Origin: CBFHOS01 sp965657645
GTDB lineage: Bacteria > Pseudomonadota > Alphaproteobacteria > Puniceispirillales > Puniceispirillaceae
Assembly (NCBI GenBank): GCA_965657645.1
Contig: CBFHOS010000007.1
Location: 13,707 to 77,706, forward strand
Direction: 5' to 3'
DNA length: 64,000 nucleotides
Below the pieces are notes generated by a model. The model was not told where the DNA came from. It worked only from the letters and a program-made list of their open reading frames with translations, and ran no database searches. This document shows positions 44,965 through 53,800 of this stretch, one piece after another. Each line of letters starts with the position of its first letter. Position 1 is the first letter of the stretch. The position numbers and the translations under genes are program-made.

Positions 44965-45861
44965 GTGACCGGAATGTTATCTTTTATTGATCGATTGTGT
45001 CGACCCATGCGCGCGTCTTTATCATTATTACTGCCGACGATATTGCCGGTAATTTGCCTCGCCGGACTTAGCGCCTGCGTTGTCGAACCGGCCAAGCCCT
45101 ATACCGCCTTGGCGTCGCCAGATGATATTCGCCAACGCACCGATACGGTCACAAATTTGCCGGTTTTGAACTTGATCCCACGGGCCGATCAGCGCGAACA
45201 GGGCGATAGTGCCGCGGCGGCTAATCTGGTTGGTTATCGCCGGCAAGGCTATGATGTTTTTGACGCCAATAATGCCCAGCAAGATCCACGGTTTGACCGG
45301 TTGTCTGAGATTTTCACCAAGGTGCAGGCGCGTAGCCATTTGGCCGATGAATATCTTCGTCCGGTGCTTGTCGAGCGGGACGAATTTCAGGCCTATACCA
45401 ATGGCGGCACAGTAATCATTTTCTATACCGGCCTCACCGAAACCTTAAGTGACGATGCGTTGGCGATGGTGATTGGCCATGAAATTGCCCATCTTGCGGC
45501 TGGTCATGTTGCCGAACAATCTAGCCGTGATCTGGTCAATACCGACAATCATGCTGGCCTTGGTGGCCCCGCATTGCTGGGCAGTTATTCGATCGGCAAT
45601 GAACATGAAGCCGACGCGGTTGGGATGGTTTATGCGGCATTGGCGGGGTATGATCCGGCGGCGGCCGCGGCGATCTGGAAGGCGCTATCGGTGAATGGCG
45701 ATGACCGGTTGAAGATGTTTAATCATAGCCACCCAAGCGATTCTGAACGGGCGCGTGTGTTGGCCGAGAAAGCTGTCTTGGCACAGGAATTACGCGGCGC
45801 CGAGAATTGGCAGAACGTGCGTGATTGTAACCCGATTTACTGCGCGACAAAGAACGACTAG
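44965..45861 (+). CDS. M48 family zinc metallopeptidase, lipoprotein
   Basis: 298 residues if started at GTG 44965, which has AGGA nine bases upstream; ATGs at 44974 and 45007 are alternatives. The signal ends in the lipobox LSAC, so the protein is probably anchored in the periplasmic face of a membrane. The zinc motif HEIAHLAAGH and a downstream Glu in NEHEADAVGM are the BepA/LoiP-type M48 catalytic residues, suggesting outer-membrane protein quality control. Thirteen bases after the dehydrogenase gene. Confidence 0.88.
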   Translation: MTGMLSFIDRLCRPMRASLSLLLPTILPVICLAGLSACVVEPAKPYTALASPDDIRQRTDTVTNLPVLNLIPRADQREQGDSAAAANLVGYRRQGYDVFDANNAQQDPRFDRLSEIFTKVQARSHLADEYLRPVLVERDEFQAYTNGGTVIIFYTGLTETLSDDALAMVIGHEIAHLAAGHVAEQSSRDLVNTDNHAGLGGPALLGSYSIGNEHEADAVGMVYAALAGYDPAAAAAIWKALSVNGDDRLKMFNHSHPSDSERARVLAEKAVLAQELRGAENWQNVRDCNPIYCATKND

Positions 45862-45882
45862 GGATGCAAAGAAGGCTGGCCC

Positions 45883-47211
45883 CTATTCGCTAGCAGTCTT
45901 CACCAGAGTGACCTGAATATCGTTAAAGCCGGATGGCGGCTCAAAGATACGTGTTATCAGGGCGCGGCTCTGTCCAGGCTCGATGATCATCGCATTGGTG
46001 GCCACTGGCCAGCTCAAAATTGGTTGGCGCTGTTCATTCAAAAGCTCGACCATGATGGTCTCTGGCGTGCCGCTTTGCGCACCGGTATTTTCAAGGCTGA
46101 TGGTAATGACAACCGACTTGCCAATTTCGGTTTCGATCCGCTCATATACCGCATTGGTAATTGAAAAATTAGCCGGTTGAACCTGCCGCACCGAGAAAAT
46201 CTCGAGCGTCTTGCCAAGCCTGCTTGGTTCTAGGATGAGAGATCCGGCGCCCATAATGACAAAAATCAGAACGCCCAACAAACCAATTAATAATGGAGAC
46301 ACCCGCTTTTTCGCTGGCTTGTCTTTCGCCTTGGTCTCGGCTGGCTTTTCCGTCGGTTTGTCGGCCAATTCACCAGTCAATTCACCCGTCAATTCACCCG
46401 CCAACTCACGAGCCAATTCATCACCCAATTTATTGGCTGGTTCATCGACTTGTTTTTCGGGCGACTTGGTGTCGTCTTTGGTATCTCCGCCCTGATCATT
46501 GGCGGCTTTCTGTTCATTCTGAAACAGGCGCGTCACAACCGTTTTGCGCGCGTCTTTACTGTCTTCGGCTTTTGGTTTTTTTGGCGCATCAACCGGCGTT
46601 TCCGGCTGTTTGTCGATAATTGGCTTGGTGTCATCCTGTTGTTTGGATTTGCCAAATAAACGGATCCTGTTGATCCGCGGCTCACCTGATTTTTCGGCCG
46701 CTTTTGTTTGTTTGCTACGCGGCGTTATCTTCGCCTTTTTATCCTTTTTGCCAGATTTGAACAGGTTTTTAACCCGCGCCATTAATGTCGCGTTCTTGCC
46801 GACCGGCTTGCCATCGCGGATGGTGTAATCGAGGTCATCTGACGATATAACAACGGCGCAAAACGGGCATTGCATTTCCACCGACTTGTTGCTTGGCAAG
46901 GTCGGCACTGAAAAATCGTCATTGCATTCAGGACAGCGTGCAACATCCAACGCCGCCTCATCGTCATCGGTTGACTTTTTGGTGATACGTGGCGCTGGCG
47001 CCGGCCCTGATGCGGGTCCCGGTGCCGCTTTTGGGTCTGGCGTGCTCTCTAATGTGGGCTCAAAGGTCTCGCTACAATTGTGACAAGCGATGCGGATCTC
47101 ACGTTCTGCGCGTAGGGCCGTTTCCAACTCGGCAGCGGCAACCGCACATTGAACGCCACATTTCGGGCATTGATGAAGCGATGGATCTTGAAGAGCACCT
47201 GTCGATGTCAT
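45883..47211 (-). CDS. Zinc-ribbon membrane protein with DUF3426-like C-terminus
   Basis: 442 residues. Two N-terminal zinc ribbons are visible (CPKCGVQC with CHNC, and CPECNDDF with CPFCAVV), then a long Lys/Asp/Glu-rich cytoplasmic linker, one membrane helix (about 312-332, VSPLLIGLLGVLIFVIMGAG) and a periplasmic beta domain resembling DUF3426 (ISLENTGAQSG, WPVATNAMIIEPGQSRA, FEPPSGFNDIQVTLV). The linker includes ELTGELTGELADKPTEKP repeats from 12-bp tandem units at about 46360-46430. Related alphaproteobacterial genes are called MJ0042 zinc-finger proteins; function unknown. Confidence 0.78.
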   Translation of the reverse strand: MTSTGALQDPSLHQCPKCGVQCAVAAAELETALRAEREIRIACHNCSETFEPTLESTPDPKAAPGPASGPAPAPRITKKSTDDDEAALDVARCPECNDDFSVPTLPSNKSVEMQCPFCAVVISSDDLDYTIRDGKPVGKNATLMARVKNLFKSGKKDKKAKITPRSKQTKAAEKSGEPRINRIRLFGKSKQQDDTKPIIDKQPETPVDAPKKPKAEDSKDARKTVVTRLFQNEQKAANDQGGDTKDDTKSPEKQVDEPANKLGDELARELAGELTGELTGELADKPTEKPAETKAKDKPAKKRVSPLLIGLLGVLIFVIMGAGSLILEPSRLGKTLEIFSVRQVQPANFSITNAVYERIETEIGKSVVITISLENTGAQSGTPETIMVELLNEQRQPILSWPVATNAMIIEPGQSRALITRIFEPPSGFNDIQVTLVKTASE

Positions 47212-47280
47212 ACTACGCGTTCACCTTGGGAACTGTGCCGGTTGAAAATTGCTCGCATAATTGAGAGATTGTCCAAAACG

Positions 47281-47311
47281 TTTACAATAATGTAGTTATA
47301 TTGCATATAAA
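47281..47311 (+). promoter_or_regulatory. Possible promoter of tpsB
   Basis: TTTACA at 47281-47286 and an AT-rich CATATAAA at 47304-47311 have -35/-10-like spacing (17-19 bp depending on the hexamer). It lies about 57 bp before the start codon, in an AT-rich stretch. Confidence 0.35.
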
Positions 47312-47367
47312 GGGTAAATCAACGTCGGTAATTTTGCACTGCGCCACTTATTATCTAGGATTGGGAC

Positions 47368-50124
47368 TTGCGTCAAATCAAAGTCATTGTTTTGGCTGTT
47401 TGCTCGCTTGCAATATTACGGGCTGCTGAGCCGAATATCGCCCTGGCTGAAACCCACTGCGATAGCCCAATTCAGGGTATAAATCTGTCTGCTAACACAC
47501 CGATCGATGCCAGTTTGCTGGCCACCATTCGCGCTGGTATTGCCAAGGGCTGTGCAACGCCGGCCTATTTGAGACGGGTGAGTGCGATCGTTGAGAGCGC
47601 CGTTACCAAATCTGGATTGCGCCTGCAGGCGTTAGATTTGTTTCAGGCGAATACACAATTCCTGCAAGTGGATTTTCAAACACAAGGTGGCACCGATGAT
47701 GTTTACACCGGCGCGCTGACCCTGCGTGATACGATTGACGCGCCGATTATTTCGATGGCTGACATTCTGGGGGATGCTGTTGAAAATCAAATTGTCACTT
47801 TCCGCTATGTGCTAACTGGCGATGCCGCGATCGATCCGTCGCTTCGGCTGGGGTTGAAATGGTTGCGCAACGGGGTTCCCATTGCGGGCGCAACGACAAG
47901 CCGCTATCGCCTTCGCAAAAATGATATTGGCGCGACTATTACCGGCGAGCTAACCATATATGATGCTGAAAATGCGGTGTTGGAATCACGCCGCGGTGAT
48001 TTGGCAATGCTGGTCGCGGCCGCGGAATATCCACCTGAAATCAAGGGCCTCACTATTGTCGGCAAGAGTGAAACGGGCACTGTTTTGCGGGCCGAATATA
48101 TGTTTGTTGATGAGAATGCCGGCGATGTTGAGGGCGCAACAGAATTCATTTGGCTACGCGATAATTATGCCATCCCCGGGGCCAATGGGCCGACCTATAC
48201 GATCACCACCGAGGATATTGGCAAGACGATTGGCGTGCGGGTAATTCCACGCGCGGATGATGGGGTTGCCGGTGCGGCGCGAACCTATGCGATGCGTGAC
48301 GCGGTCATCGCAAAGCCGATTACGATCGATCCCGCATTACTGGATAAGACGCCGTCAATTATTGCGGATGGCAAAGCTGTGCCGCTTGGCGATACATTGC
48401 CGATTGCCAAACCAACGCCAGATGATCGTGGGCTTAGTGGTAGTGAGATCACCGACATTATCATCCAGTCGGTAGAATCGAGCGCCGAAAAGACCGTTGA
48501 TATCGACCAACCCGCCCCACCAAAAGCACCTGCTCCAACAAAAGAGGGCGAACCATCCATCAGTGCGCCGGTTCTGGCTGACATCATTTTGGCCGAGGGG
48601 TTAAGCCTAGATCCCAATGCAACGACGAAGGTGACGCGCCTCGATTTTAGCAAATCATCGGTGTTTGATGATCCTATGCTGGCCGCCATCGCCGCACCAT
48701 TTATTGGCGAGGAAGTCTCGGTTGAGCTTATTCGCCAGATGATCGAGCGCGTTGGTGAACGGTATCTGGAAGAGGGTTACGAGCTATCCCGCGCGTTGCT
48801 ACCCGAACAGAGAATTGTCGATGGTGTCGTCAAAATCCGGCTGGTCGAGGCGCGGGTTGGCAAGATTGTTCTCGAGAACATAGAGCGGTTGAACCCCAAA
48901 TTCATTCGCAAGTTTCTGAATATTCGCGAGGGTGACTTGCTGTCGCTATCCCGGCTAGAGCGCTATATCCGCCTATATAACGCCACCAATAAAAGTAACA
49001 TGACATCGGAATTGGCGCCGGGTGAGGAATTTGGCGAGACCGATGTGTTTCTTACCATGCAAGAGCCTGACCGCGTGGAATTGCCAACATTATCGATCAA
49101 TAATTACGCCTCGGAAGTGACCGATTGGCGGCAACAATCTGCCTCTGTCACCTTCAATAATCTGTTAGGCTATGATGACGAATTATTTGTCTCCTATAAT
49201 GATAGCAACGGGTCGGAGAGCACCACGGTTAATCTGGGCTTCCCGATTGGCAGTGAAGGCATGAATATGTCTGTTGGGCGTTCTGAATCGAACACCATTT
49301 ACACCAATGATGGCGCTGGTGCTTCGGGCATTATCGGTACACGCGGTGCGGCTAATTCGGACTCGGTGTCACTTTCGATGCCACTCATTTTTGACGATGA
49401 TTATTCGATCTATGCCAGCGCCGCCTATGGCTCCAGCTATTCGGAAGTGACCTTGGCGAATTCGGGATTGAATTTGACAGAGTCGCGTGTTCGCAAGTTG
49501 GAAGTGGCGTTCCCGATGAATTATGGTAATGCGGTCTCCAATTTCAGCTTCTCACCAAACTTTGCCGTGCTGAATTCGTCAACGAACTCACCGACCTTTG
49601 CTAGCCGTTCTGAAAAATGGTTAAGCCGGATGAAGGCCGACATTTCGGCGTCACGCTACATCAATAAATATGCGACCTTCAATCTGCGCTCGAACATTGT
49701 TTATACCGATGCCAAGGACATGTTGAATTACCCTAGCGAGCTTTTGTCGATCGGTGGTCCATCCTCGGTTCGTGCGTATCAACCATCGGTGTCGGCCGGT
49801 CATCAGGGCTATTTTGTCTCGTTGGAATTGCGCTCTGATCTGGCCAATTGGGAAAATATCACGCTGCCAAAGCTGATCCCATATGTGCAACCCTATGGTT
49901 TTATTGACCATGCCTTTGCGCAAAGCCGACAACGCCGGACCCAGCGGGATAATTTCTGGTCTGGCGCTGGTATTGGCGTGGCGGTTCCTTCCATTGCCAA
50001 TATTTTCACCTTTGACGCCTATTGGGCAACGCCGCTCGATACGTCAGTTCACAAAGCCCAGCGCGAGGCTTATGAGGATGAAATGTTCCAATTCTCTCTA
50101 TCCGCCAAATTCCGCCTCCCATAG
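47368..50124 (+). CDS. Two-partner secretion transporter TpsB (ShlB/FhaC/HecB family) with N-terminal Ig-like extension
   Basis: 918 residues, against about 550-600 for typical members. After a signal (1-28, IKVIVLAVCSLAILRAA) comes an extension with two tandem Ig-like repeats (about 125-215 and 220-310) sharing W-L-R-[ND]-x-x-x-I-x-G-A: LKWLRNGVPIAGATTSRY and FIWLRDNYAIPGANGPTY. A Pro-rich linker (380-400) leads to two POTRA domains (about 425-575, EEGYELSRALLPEQRIVDG) and a 16-strand-type outer-membrane barrel to the end. It should export the giant TpsA encoded downstream. The start is TTG with AGGA seven bases upstream. Confidence 0.9.
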   Translation: MRQIKVIVLAVCSLAILRAAEPNIALAETHCDSPIQGINLSANTPIDASLLATIRAGIAKGCATPAYLRRVSAIVESAVTKSGLRLQALDLFQANTQFLQVDFQTQGGTDDVYTGALTLRDTIDAPIISMADILGDAVENQIVTFRYVLTGDAAIDPSLRLGLKWLRNGVPIAGATTSRYRLRKNDIGATITGELTIYDAENAVLESRRGDLAMLVAAAEYPPEIKGLTIVGKSETGTVLRAEYMFVDENAGDVEGATEFIWLRDNYAIPGANGPTYTITTEDIGKTIGVRVIPRADDGVAGAARTYAMRDAVIAKPITIDPALLDKTPSIIADGKAVPLGDTLPIAKPTPDDRGLSGSEITDIIIQSVESSAEKTVDIDQPAPPKAPAPTKEGEPSISAPVLADIILAEGLSLDPNATTKVTRLDFSKSSVFDDPMLAAIAAPFIGEEVSVELIRQMIERVGERYLEEGYELSRALLPEQRIVDGVVKIRLVEARVGKIVLENIERLNPKFIRKFLNIREGDLLSLSRLERYIRLYNATNKSNMTSELAPGEEFGETDVFLTMQEPDRVELPTLSINNYASEVTDWRQQSASVTFNNLLGYDDELFVSYNDSNGSESTTVNLGFPIGSEGMNMSVGRSESNTIYTNDGAGASGIIGTRGAANSDSVSLSMPLIFDDDYSIYASAAYGSSYSEVTLANSGLNLTESRVRKLEVAFPMNYGNAVSNFSFSPNFAVLNSSTNSPTFASRSEKWLSRMKADISASRYINKYATFNLRSNIVYTDAKDMLNYPSELLSIGGPSSVRAYQPSVSAGHQGYFVSLELRSDLANWENITLPKLIPYVQPYGFIDHAFAQSRQRRTQRDNFWSGAGIGVAVPSIANIFTFDAYWATPLDTSVHKAQREAYEDEMFQFSLSAKFRLP

Positions 50125-50310
50125 GGAATAGACCTGAATCACGCATATTTGCACATGTTTTGATAGTCGTGCGGGGGCGTGGTGGCGGTTTCTGTTTGTG
50201 AATTAGAATTAATTAATGTTTGCATTGAAAGATGCTATTAGGCTAAGCACAGCAACCGTCAGTGAACGATGCATGGCATGTTCTAAAATAATACGAGCTT
50301 GGGGTTAGCG

Positions 50311-50661
50311 ATGTTTAAAGAAAACTTTACCTTTCTGACCGGAATTCTATTGGTTTGGGCAATCATTTCTGGAATTGGTTTTGCCGTCATTGGTTGGAAT
50401 TATCTGGAAAATACGGTCTTTCAAAACGGCGTTGATGCCGGTGCCCAAACTGGGTTTCAAAATGGCTTGAAAGAAGGCGCCGCGGCTGCGTCGGGCCAGA
50501 TTTACACCGATATCATCAACAAGTCCGGCAACAATGATTGTAACACTGTCTTTGTGCAATATGAGGGCCGGCGCGTTGATCTGATCAATGTGAAATGTCT
50601 CGAAGTACAGGCACCTGCAACCGACGCCAATGGCGCTGCGGCGACCGTACCAAATTCATAA
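50311..50661 (+). CDS. Small membrane-anchored protein of unknown function
   Basis: Not recognised. 116 residues: an N-terminal membrane helix (about 9-31, LTGILLVWAIISGIGFAVIG), a short Gly/Ala/Asn linker (NGVDAGAQTGFQNGLKEGAA), then a small hydrophilic domain with two cysteines (NNDCNTVFVQ and INVKCLEV) that could form a disulfide if periplasmic. It lies between tpsB and tpsA and has its own downstream terminator, so it may be an accessory of the secretion system. The ATG at 50311 follows GGGGTTAG; an upstream start at 50299 is less likely. Confidence 0.7.
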   Translation: MFKENFTFLTGILLVWAIISGIGFAVIGWNYLENTVFQNGVDAGAQTGFQNGLKEGAAAASGQIYTDIINKSGNNDCNTVFVQYEGRRVDLINVKCLEVQAPATDANGAAATVPNS

Positions 50662-50715
50662 TTAACCTCATCCTGAAACAAGGACGCTCTGGAAACAGGG
50701 GGTTTTGAGGTCATA

Positions 50716-50756
50716 AACAGCGCCAGATTGCAGGCAATCTTGGCGCTGTTTTTTTT
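50716..50756 (+). terminator. Rho-independent terminator before tpsA
   Basis: AACAGCGCCA-GATT pairs with AATC-T-TGGCGCTGTT (one bulged T), followed by eight Ts. It ends the tpsB/small-gene transcript, implying that tpsA has its own promoter. Confidence 0.88.
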
Positions 50757-50764
50757 GGGGCGTC

Positions 50765-50778
50765 TTTCGCCGGCGAAA
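50765..50778. promoter_or_regulatory. Perfect 14-bp palindrome upstream of the tpsA promoter
   Basis: TTTCGCCGGCGAAA, exact dyad symmetry, lies just after the terminator and 24 bp upstream of the predicted -35 box. It is placed as a site for an activator or repressor of tpsA; no factor is identifiable. Confidence 0.5.
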
Positions 50779-50802
50779 AGCACGCATAAATTGCGCAAAA
50801 TA

Positions 50803-50831
50803 TTGTATTGTTTAGAAAAATCTAATATAAA
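50803..50831 (+). promoter_or_regulatory. Predicted tpsA promoter
   Basis: TTGTAT (50803-50808), 17-bp spacer, TATAAA (50826-50831): a good sigma70-type match. Transcription would start near 50838, giving a leader of about 20 nt. GTTCC (50837-50841) and GGAAC (50850-50854) in that leader can pair, which would mask the GGA ribosome-binding bases before the ATG. Confidence 0.5.
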
Positions 50832-50858
50832 ATATTGTTCCCTTAGTTTGGAACATCT

Positions 50859-53800
50859 ATGCGATGCTCGTTTGAGGGTTTAGTGGGTTATTCTTGGCGA
50901 AAAACTCGGTGGTTCAGAGGCTCTGCAATGCTCGCTATCGGCGTGCAGCTCGCCGTACCGCCAATGGCATTTGCCCAATCTGGGCCGCAAATTGTCGTTG
51001 ATGGAAACACCCAAACAAATCTCGATATCAATGGCGCGGTCACCGATGTAACCACCGGTACGATTTCTGGCAATGTCGGCCTGAATTCATTCTCCATCTT
51101 CGATGTCTATGACGGCAATGTTGTTAACATGCATCTGCCCACCGGCACTGATAGCCTGTTTAACTTTGTCCATGACAAGCAAACCAGCATCGACGGTATT
51201 CTGAACGGCTATAAGGCGGGCAATATTGACGGTGATGTCTATTTCCTCAATCCTCATGGCGTGGTGATCGGTGAAAGCGGTGCGGTAAATGTTGGTCGAT
51301 TAAGAATGATGACGCCAACGCATGATTTCATGCGCAATCTGTTCCCCGCCCCCGGGGTCATTAACCCAACCAGCTTTAACCAGATTGTGAATAATGGCGT
51401 ACCTCTGTCGCGTGACGGCTTGATTTCAATTCGTGGTACGATTAACGCCATGCGCGCGGCGCGGATTACCGGTGGTGATATCGATATATCTGGCGCGCTC
51501 AACACCGGTGAGACAGCGCGGATTAGCGCCAGCCAATTGGTCAATCTTGGAATGGATTCAGTTGATCTCTCCAGCGCCCCACAAATCACGCTGTCGGCAC
51601 AAAGCGATGTGAGCATAACTGGCCGGGTGATTGCCGATGGTCACAATAATGCTGATGCGGGTGATATTGATATTCGCGCTGGCGAGACGATTACTACCGG
51701 TGATGGCGCTCTGGTGTCGGCATCCGGTCAGGGCACAAATTCCGATGGTGGCAATGTCATCATCTTTGCCGATGAGACCTCAACCTTGATGGCAGGATCA
51801 CAGATCCGGGCCGATGGCGGCGTTTCTGGTGACGGTGGCTTTGTTGAATTTTCCGCCATTGGCACAGTAGAGCTAGCAGGCGGTACTTTGTCGGCGGCCG
51901 CTAGTAACGGCGTTGCCGGTTCGGTTTTGATCGATCCTGACAACATTACGATTTCTTCGGATCTGTTGCGCGATGCCTCATCTGATGGTGGCACGGGTGA
52001 TAACAATACCAGTTGGAACGCCGGAAGCCTTACATTGCAAGCAACTGACACAATTCGGTTGGGTAGTTCGGTTACGGTATCGAGCCGGCGCGTAACAAAT
52101 TCATCAAGCGCCAGCGCCCACCGCAATGACAATTCGATTGCGGCTTCTGGCGATATCACATTGCAATCGAAAAACATCGTCATGGAAAATGACAGCATGA
52201 TCACGGCGCGGGGCAATAATGGCTTTGATGGCGGGGTCGTAACCTTGGATGTGGATGCCGATACCGATGCCAGCATCACGCTGGATGGCGCGGCAATTTA
52301 TGGCAAATCGATTGTTCTAGATGCCAACGCGGCGCGCAACCCAACGACAAATTACGCTAGCTATAACAGCGATGTTTCCGCGATCATTACAGCCGATAAC
52401 AATTCCATCATTGGTGATAGCACCGCCGATAACGTAACGATTAGTGCGGTTGCGTTGCAGGGAACGCCGGGTATTTCTGGTGGTGTGGTGGTCAATACTG
52501 ATAACCGCAATGCTGTGGCGGCGGTGAATTTGACTGGCGTATCGATTGTGGCGGCGAATGATATAGCGGTGACCAGTGCCTCGACCATCCAGACCGATAT
52601 GTCAAATAGTGGTTGGACCCAGCTGGGAAGTTTATTGCCGCTTAGCATCGGTGTTGCGGTGACGTCGTCACGCTCTGATCTGGTGCTAAATGGAACGAGC
52701 TCTATCCAGTCAACAGGCGGGGCGGTGTCGCTTGCATCCAAGGCAACAACGCAATCCACGATCTTTACCCAAGCAAATTCAGCAGGCGGTGCGTTGGTGG
52801 CGGCGATCTCGGTTACTGAAAACAACGCCAATCTGGATGTCGGTGGCTCAGCCTCTATCGAGGCCGCCGGCGATATCAACGTCACTTCGGTTGGCAAAAG
52901 CCAGATCACCTCGGTCGCCGATGCGTCTGCCGCTAGCCTTGGGAACCTATCAGGATCGCTGGCAATCGGTGTTGGCATTGTGCGTGACAATACCACGACC
53001 GATATTATGGATAACGCCTCAATCCAATCAACCGGCGGCGGGGTTCTTGTCGGGGCGGATAGCCAAGTCCAGACAGTGTTTGCCGGACGCGCCGCCTTTG
53101 ATGATGATTTTGCCTCGACCGCGCAGAGCAAATTTGATGCCGCGATTGATAACCGCTCCGAGCTAAGCCAGACCTTTGCCGGTATTAATCTGGCAACAAC
53201 GCTAAAATCCGGGGTTAGCGATGTCCTCACCCAATTCAGTTCCAGCATGGGCGGCTCTGGCGGCGGCGTTCAGCTCGCCGGATCATTGATCTATGCTGAT
53301 CTTGTCAATGATACGAATACGATCATCGGGGTGGCCGATCCGGCACTATCAGCCAGCGCACCCTCATTGCAGGCGGCTGGCAATTTAACCATCCGTAGCC
53401 GCGGCATTACCCATAGTCAGGCATTCGCCTCGGGCCGGACCGATAATGCCACCTATGGCGGCTCGGCCGGTGTTGCCATTCAAAAGATCACCAACCGGAT
53501 GGCCACGACCGTGTCTGGATCTGATCTAGCGAATGTCCAATTGACTGGTGACAACATCACCATCGCGGCGCTTACCGAGGGGTATGAGGATAATATTTCG
53601 GCCACCAACAAATTTGGTGTCTATGCAATCTCGGGTGTTGGCACATCATCATCCGACTCCATTGGCCTATCTGGTGCGCTGGCTATTGGCATCAGCAATA
53701 CCAACGAGGTCACCGCGACGCTTGGTGATAACACCACGACTAATGCGACCAATGATGTTGATGTTAACGCGACCAACATCACTGATATCAAGGTCAAGGC

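Noticed and set aside
52361..53248. Long minus-strand frames inside tpsA (also 54773-55549, 57713-58159 and others)
   Set aside because: They mirror the repetitive codon pattern of tpsA, have no start signals and translate to low-complexity Val/Ala/Ser/Pro sequence.
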